Shown here: piece by piece, positions 5,447 to 6,765 of the stretch
Position numbering within the stretch: position 1 is the first letter of the stretch
Layout of the letters: every line of letters begins with the position of its first letter
Assembly (NCBI GenBank): GCA_002781805.1
Contig: PFFZ01000078.1
Span: forward strand, 1 to 6,765
DNA: 6,765 nt
Direction of reading: 5' to 3'
Origin: Nitrosopumilales archaeon CG15_BIG_FIL_POST_REV_8_21_14_020_37_12
GTDB lineage: Archaea; Thermoproteota; Nitrososphaeria; Nitrososphaerales; Nitrosopumilaceae
Notes under the pieces: generated by a model
What the model was told of the DNA's origin: nothing
What the model saw: only the letters and a program-made list of their open reading frames with translations
Database searches by the model: none
Program-made: the position numbers and the translations under genes

Positions 5447-5917
5447 TCATATCATATCTTTTAGAAATCCAGTAAAACTATCAGATGGAACTACCTGAAC
5501 TGACTTTAATTGTCCCAATAATTCCAGTCTTTCTCTTTTATCATAATAATTAAAAATCCCCTCCTTGTCTGGATAAAGTGTAATAGTATCAGTTTGTCCA
5601 GGTTCCAATAACTTAGTTTGAATATTAAATCCTTCAATGTACAATCTATGATGTTGTGTTCCATGATTTTCTACAGTTAAAACATATGCAAAATTAGTTC
5701 TCATGATTAATGTGGGATTATTATCTTCAGATGTTCCTAAAATTCCAACGAGCTTTACTTGGTCGTTCAATTCTTTGAACGCAACTGTTTGTTCCACTTT
5801 TTCTGGCCAAAAAATTTCTACATGTCTTACATTACCTTGGCCAATTATACCAATGAATGAAGCAAATCCAATGATTCCAATCACTAATCCAATAATTACA
5901 AAATGTCTATCTTTCAA
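5447..5917 (-). CDS. Membrane-anchored cupredoxin-like protein without copper ligands
   Basis: The 156-residue product has an N-terminal membrane anchor (about 6-27, GLVIGIIGFASFIGIIG) followed by an extracytoplasmic beta-sandwich. The order of elements follows a cupredoxin: NPTLIMRTNFAYVLTVENHG, an HHRLYI strand, LLEPGQTDTITL, then EGIFNYYDKRERLELLG where a copper protein would have YxCxxHPxMxG. Cys and the second His and Met are absent. His85, His89 and His90 remain near the first ligand position. It may be a structural relative of cytochrome oxidase subunit II-type domains, an assembly or copper-handling protein, or a domain that has lost metal; none can be chosen. The start codon is TTG at 5917. 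A TGA lies two codons upstream, and the next in-frame Met (residue 72) would remove the anchor. A TATA-like box bracketed by an inverted repeat lies upstream. Confidence 0.75.
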   Translation of the reverse strand: MKDRHFVIIGLVIGIIGFASFIGIIGQGNVRHVEIFWPEKVEQTVAFKELNDQVKLVGILGTSEDNNPTLIMRTNFAYVLTVENHGTQHHRLYIEGFNIQTKLLEPGQTDTITLYPDKEGIFNYYDKRERLELLGQLKSVQVVPSDSFTGFLKDMI

Positions 5918-5931
5918 TCTTCAAAAAGATT

Positions 5932-5961
5932 ATGTGTTAATGGTATTTTTACTAAACACAT
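5932..5961 (-). promoter_or_regulatory. Inverted repeat bracketing a candidate TATA box
   Basis: ATGTGTT (5932-5938) and AACACAT (5955-5961) form a perfect 7-bp dyad with a 16-base spacer. The spacer contains GTAAAAATAC on the minus strand (5943-5952), which is 26-35 bases before the TTG start at 5917 and is the best TATA candidate for that gene. A repressor bound here would exclude TBP. A chance repeat in AT-rich DNA is possible. Confidence 0.3.
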
Positions 5962-5970
5962 GATTTTCAT

Positions 5971-5985
5971 AATAATAAGAAAAAT
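5971..5985 (-). terminator. T-tract downstream of the UspA gene
   Basis: On the minus strand ATTTTTCTTATTATT follows the UspA stop by about 23 bases and ends some 20 bases before the next gene's candidate TATA box. It has no strong hairpin. It fits a T-tract archaeal terminator but is weak in an AT-rich background. Confidence 0.3.
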
Positions 5986-6007
5986 CTGAGGAATGGGCAT
6001 AATTTTT

Positions 6008-6430
6008 CTATTTTACTACTAAAACAGGAATTTTTGATTTGTGCATTACATAATTAGATGTACTTCCAAGAAATGCTTCTTTAGTACCACCAATTCCTCT
6101 AGCACCAATTACAATCATATCATACTTTCCTTTTTCAGCAAATTTGACAATTTCTGATCCAGTATGACCTCCTCCAGTTTTGTATTTGAATGTCGCACCT
6201 AATTTTTGAGCACGTTTCATTGCAGGTCCAATTGCTTTTACAGCTTTGTTTTGTGCATCATCTTTCATTTTTTGTGTGTATTTTATTCCTGCAGCAAATG
6301 GCAAATGGAATACATAAAATCCGGTAATTTCAGCACCACTTTCTTTTGCAATTTCAATAGCTCTATCTAAACCACGGCTGGCATTAGTAGAGCCATCAAG
6401 AGGAACAAGAATTTTTTTAAATTTTGCCAT
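6008..6430 (-). CDS. Universal stress protein (UspA family), ATP-binding type
   Basis: This 140-residue single-domain protein matches the usual length of the family. The N-terminal strand KKILVPLDGS carries Asp12, which contacts adenine in ATP-binding members. The nucleotide motif G-x2-G-x9-G-S/T is intact as Gly109, Gly112, Gly122 and Ser123 (IGARGIGG then LGSTS), followed by the ending IPVLVVK. It should be a cytosolic dimer that binds ATP and acts in stress or energy-state responses; the specific role is unknown. It has a clear TATA-like box 21-30 bases upstream of the ATG and no Shine-Dalgarno sequence, so it is probably leaderless and transcribed alone. The flanking genes are a cupredoxin-like protein and a divergent metal transporter. 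Confidence 0.94.
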   Translation of the reverse strand: MAKFKKILVPLDGSTNASRGLDRAIEIAKESGAEITGFYVFHLPFAAGIKYTQKMKDDAQNKAVKAIGPAMKRAQKLGATFKYKTGGGHTGSEIVKFAEKGKYDMIVIGARGIGGTKEAFLGSTSNYVMHKSKIPVLVVK

Positions 6431-6450
6431 GTTTGTGGTTGATGTACTTC

Positions 6451-6460
6451 AAATATAAAA
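6451..6460 (-). promoter_or_regulatory. TATA-like box for the UspA gene
   Basis: TTTTATATTT on the minus strand is centred about 25 bases before the ATG at 6430 and preceded by further T residues. It is the strongest TATA match in the window. Confidence 0.6.
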
Positions 6461-6493
6461 AAAGATCATGATTTTCACATTAAGAAATAGGAC

Positions 6494-6534
6494 AAAGTGA
6501 TTTACATTCACAAATGTAAGTTACACTTTAGTAA
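6494..6534 (+). promoter_or_regulatory. Nested inverted repeats upstream of the VIT-family gene (candidate operator)
   Basis: The inner dyad is TTACATT (6502-6508), CACA, AATGTAA (6513-6519). An outer dyad, AAAGTG (6494-6499) and CACTTT (6524-6529), has almost the same centre, displaced by one base. TTAC/GTAA half-sites recur at 6502, 6516, 6521 and 6531. The element ends 53 bases before the ATG at 6588, next to the probable promoter, and a little over 60 bases from the UspA start on the other side. A metal-responsive regulator is a reasonable guess because the downstream gene is a metal transporter. No named motif is recognised. Confidence 0.4.
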
Positions 6535-6552
6535 AATAGAGTTTATTAAGAA

Positions 6553-6561
6553 TACATTAAA
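6553..6561 (+). promoter_or_regulatory. Candidate TATA-like box for the VIT-family gene
   Basis: TACATTAAA is 27-35 bases before the ATG at 6588 and would give a leaderless transcript. GTTTATTAAG at 6541-6550 is an alternative that would give a leader of roughly 18 bases. Neither is strong. Confidence 0.28.
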
Positions 6562-6587
6562 GCAGTTAGAAAAGATTAATCATTGTT

Positions 6588-6765
6588 ATGAAATTACATT
6601 TTGATGATTTTATTTATGGTTCCATTGATGGGGCAGTAACTACTTTTGCCATTGTTGCAGGAGTTATAGGTGCGTCGCTACCTTCTGGAATAATTTTGAT
6701 TTTGGGTTTTGCGAATTTGTTCGCAGACGGATTTTCTATGGCAGCTGCAAATTATCAAGCATCAA
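6588..6765 (+). CDS. VIT/CCC1 family iron-manganese transporter (partial, N terminus)
   Basis: The first 59 residues are present and the gene runs off the window. The start MKLHFDDFIYGSIDGAVTTF is the family's opening signature. Helix 1 follows (about 13-31, with GAVTTFAIVAGVIGA), then a short loop and helix 2 (about 34-54, FANLFADGFSMAAANY). Asp14 and Met51 fall at positions matching transport residues of eukaryotic VIT1 (Asp43 and Met80 in the plant enzyme), judged by remembered alignment. Members move Fe2+ or Mn2+ out of the cytosol, usually by proton exchange; in a prokaryote this means export across the cell membrane. The metal cannot be told from this part. The ATG has no Shine-Dalgarno sequence. 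A nested dyad upstream suggests regulated expression. Confidence 0.9.
   Translation, partial: MKLHFDDFIYGSIDGAVTTFAIVAGVIGASLPSGIILILGFANLFADGFSMAAANYQAS

Noticed and set aside
5703..5963. Plus-strand open frame opposite the cupredoxin-like gene
   Set aside because: It is antisense to the membrane anchor and beta region and has no domain or start signal.

Overview
The window reads as chromosome of an ammonia-oxidising archaeon of the Nitrososphaerota (Thaumarchaeota), most likely of the marine Nitrosopumilus/Nitrosarchaeum type. The basis is the very AT-rich base composition, several secreted or membrane-anchored cupredoxin-fold proteins (typical of the copper-based electron transport of this group), a short archaeal UspA, a class III cyclase receptor, and promoters that look leaderless, with a TATA-like box about 25-34 bases before the start codon. 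The placement rests on recognition of family style, not on a database match.

Layout from left to right. Bases 2-85 are the 27-codon end of an unidentified plus-strand gene, closed by a hairpin and T-tract. Bases 127-1113 (minus) encode a signal-peptide cupredoxin with all four type-1 copper ligands and a C-terminal membrane anchor. It diverges from a small P-II family gene (1240-1566, plus) across a 126-base region with a TATA-like box for each side. The P-II gene runs tail-to-tail into a 583-residue receptor cyclase (1563-3314, minus; Cache-type sensor, HAMP, class III catalytic domain), and the two share a palindromic CTAG at their stops. Forty-three bases upstream of the cyclase is a second secreted cupredoxin (3358-4122, minus). 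Then come a J-domain/beta-rich protein (4212-5366, minus), a membrane-anchored cupredoxin-like protein without copper ligands (5447-5917, minus), a UspA protein (6008-6430, minus) and the start of a VIT/CCC1 iron-manganese transporter (6588 to the window end, plus).

Functionally, the block mixes extracytoplasmic copper or redox proteins with signalling and stress proteins: P-II, receptor cyclase, J-domain protein, UspA and a metal transporter. Several members have altered key residues. The P-II protein lacks the usual T-loop Gln and Tyr and the C-terminal arginines. The cyclase has Lys where the transition-state Arg belongs. The second cupredoxin has Arg in the axial Met position. The third cupredoxin-like protein has lost its copper site. 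The J domain has HSD instead of HPD. Whether these genes form one pathway cannot be decided from sequence. Apart from the possible cupredoxin-cyclase pair, each appears to have its own promoter.

The non-coding highlights are two stop-codon hairpins sharing GAACTAATC, a nested dyad upstream of the VIT gene, and a dyad bracketing a candidate TATA box upstream of 5917. No stretch over 300 bases lacks a gene. I saw no RNA genes, insertion sequences or CRISPR arrays.
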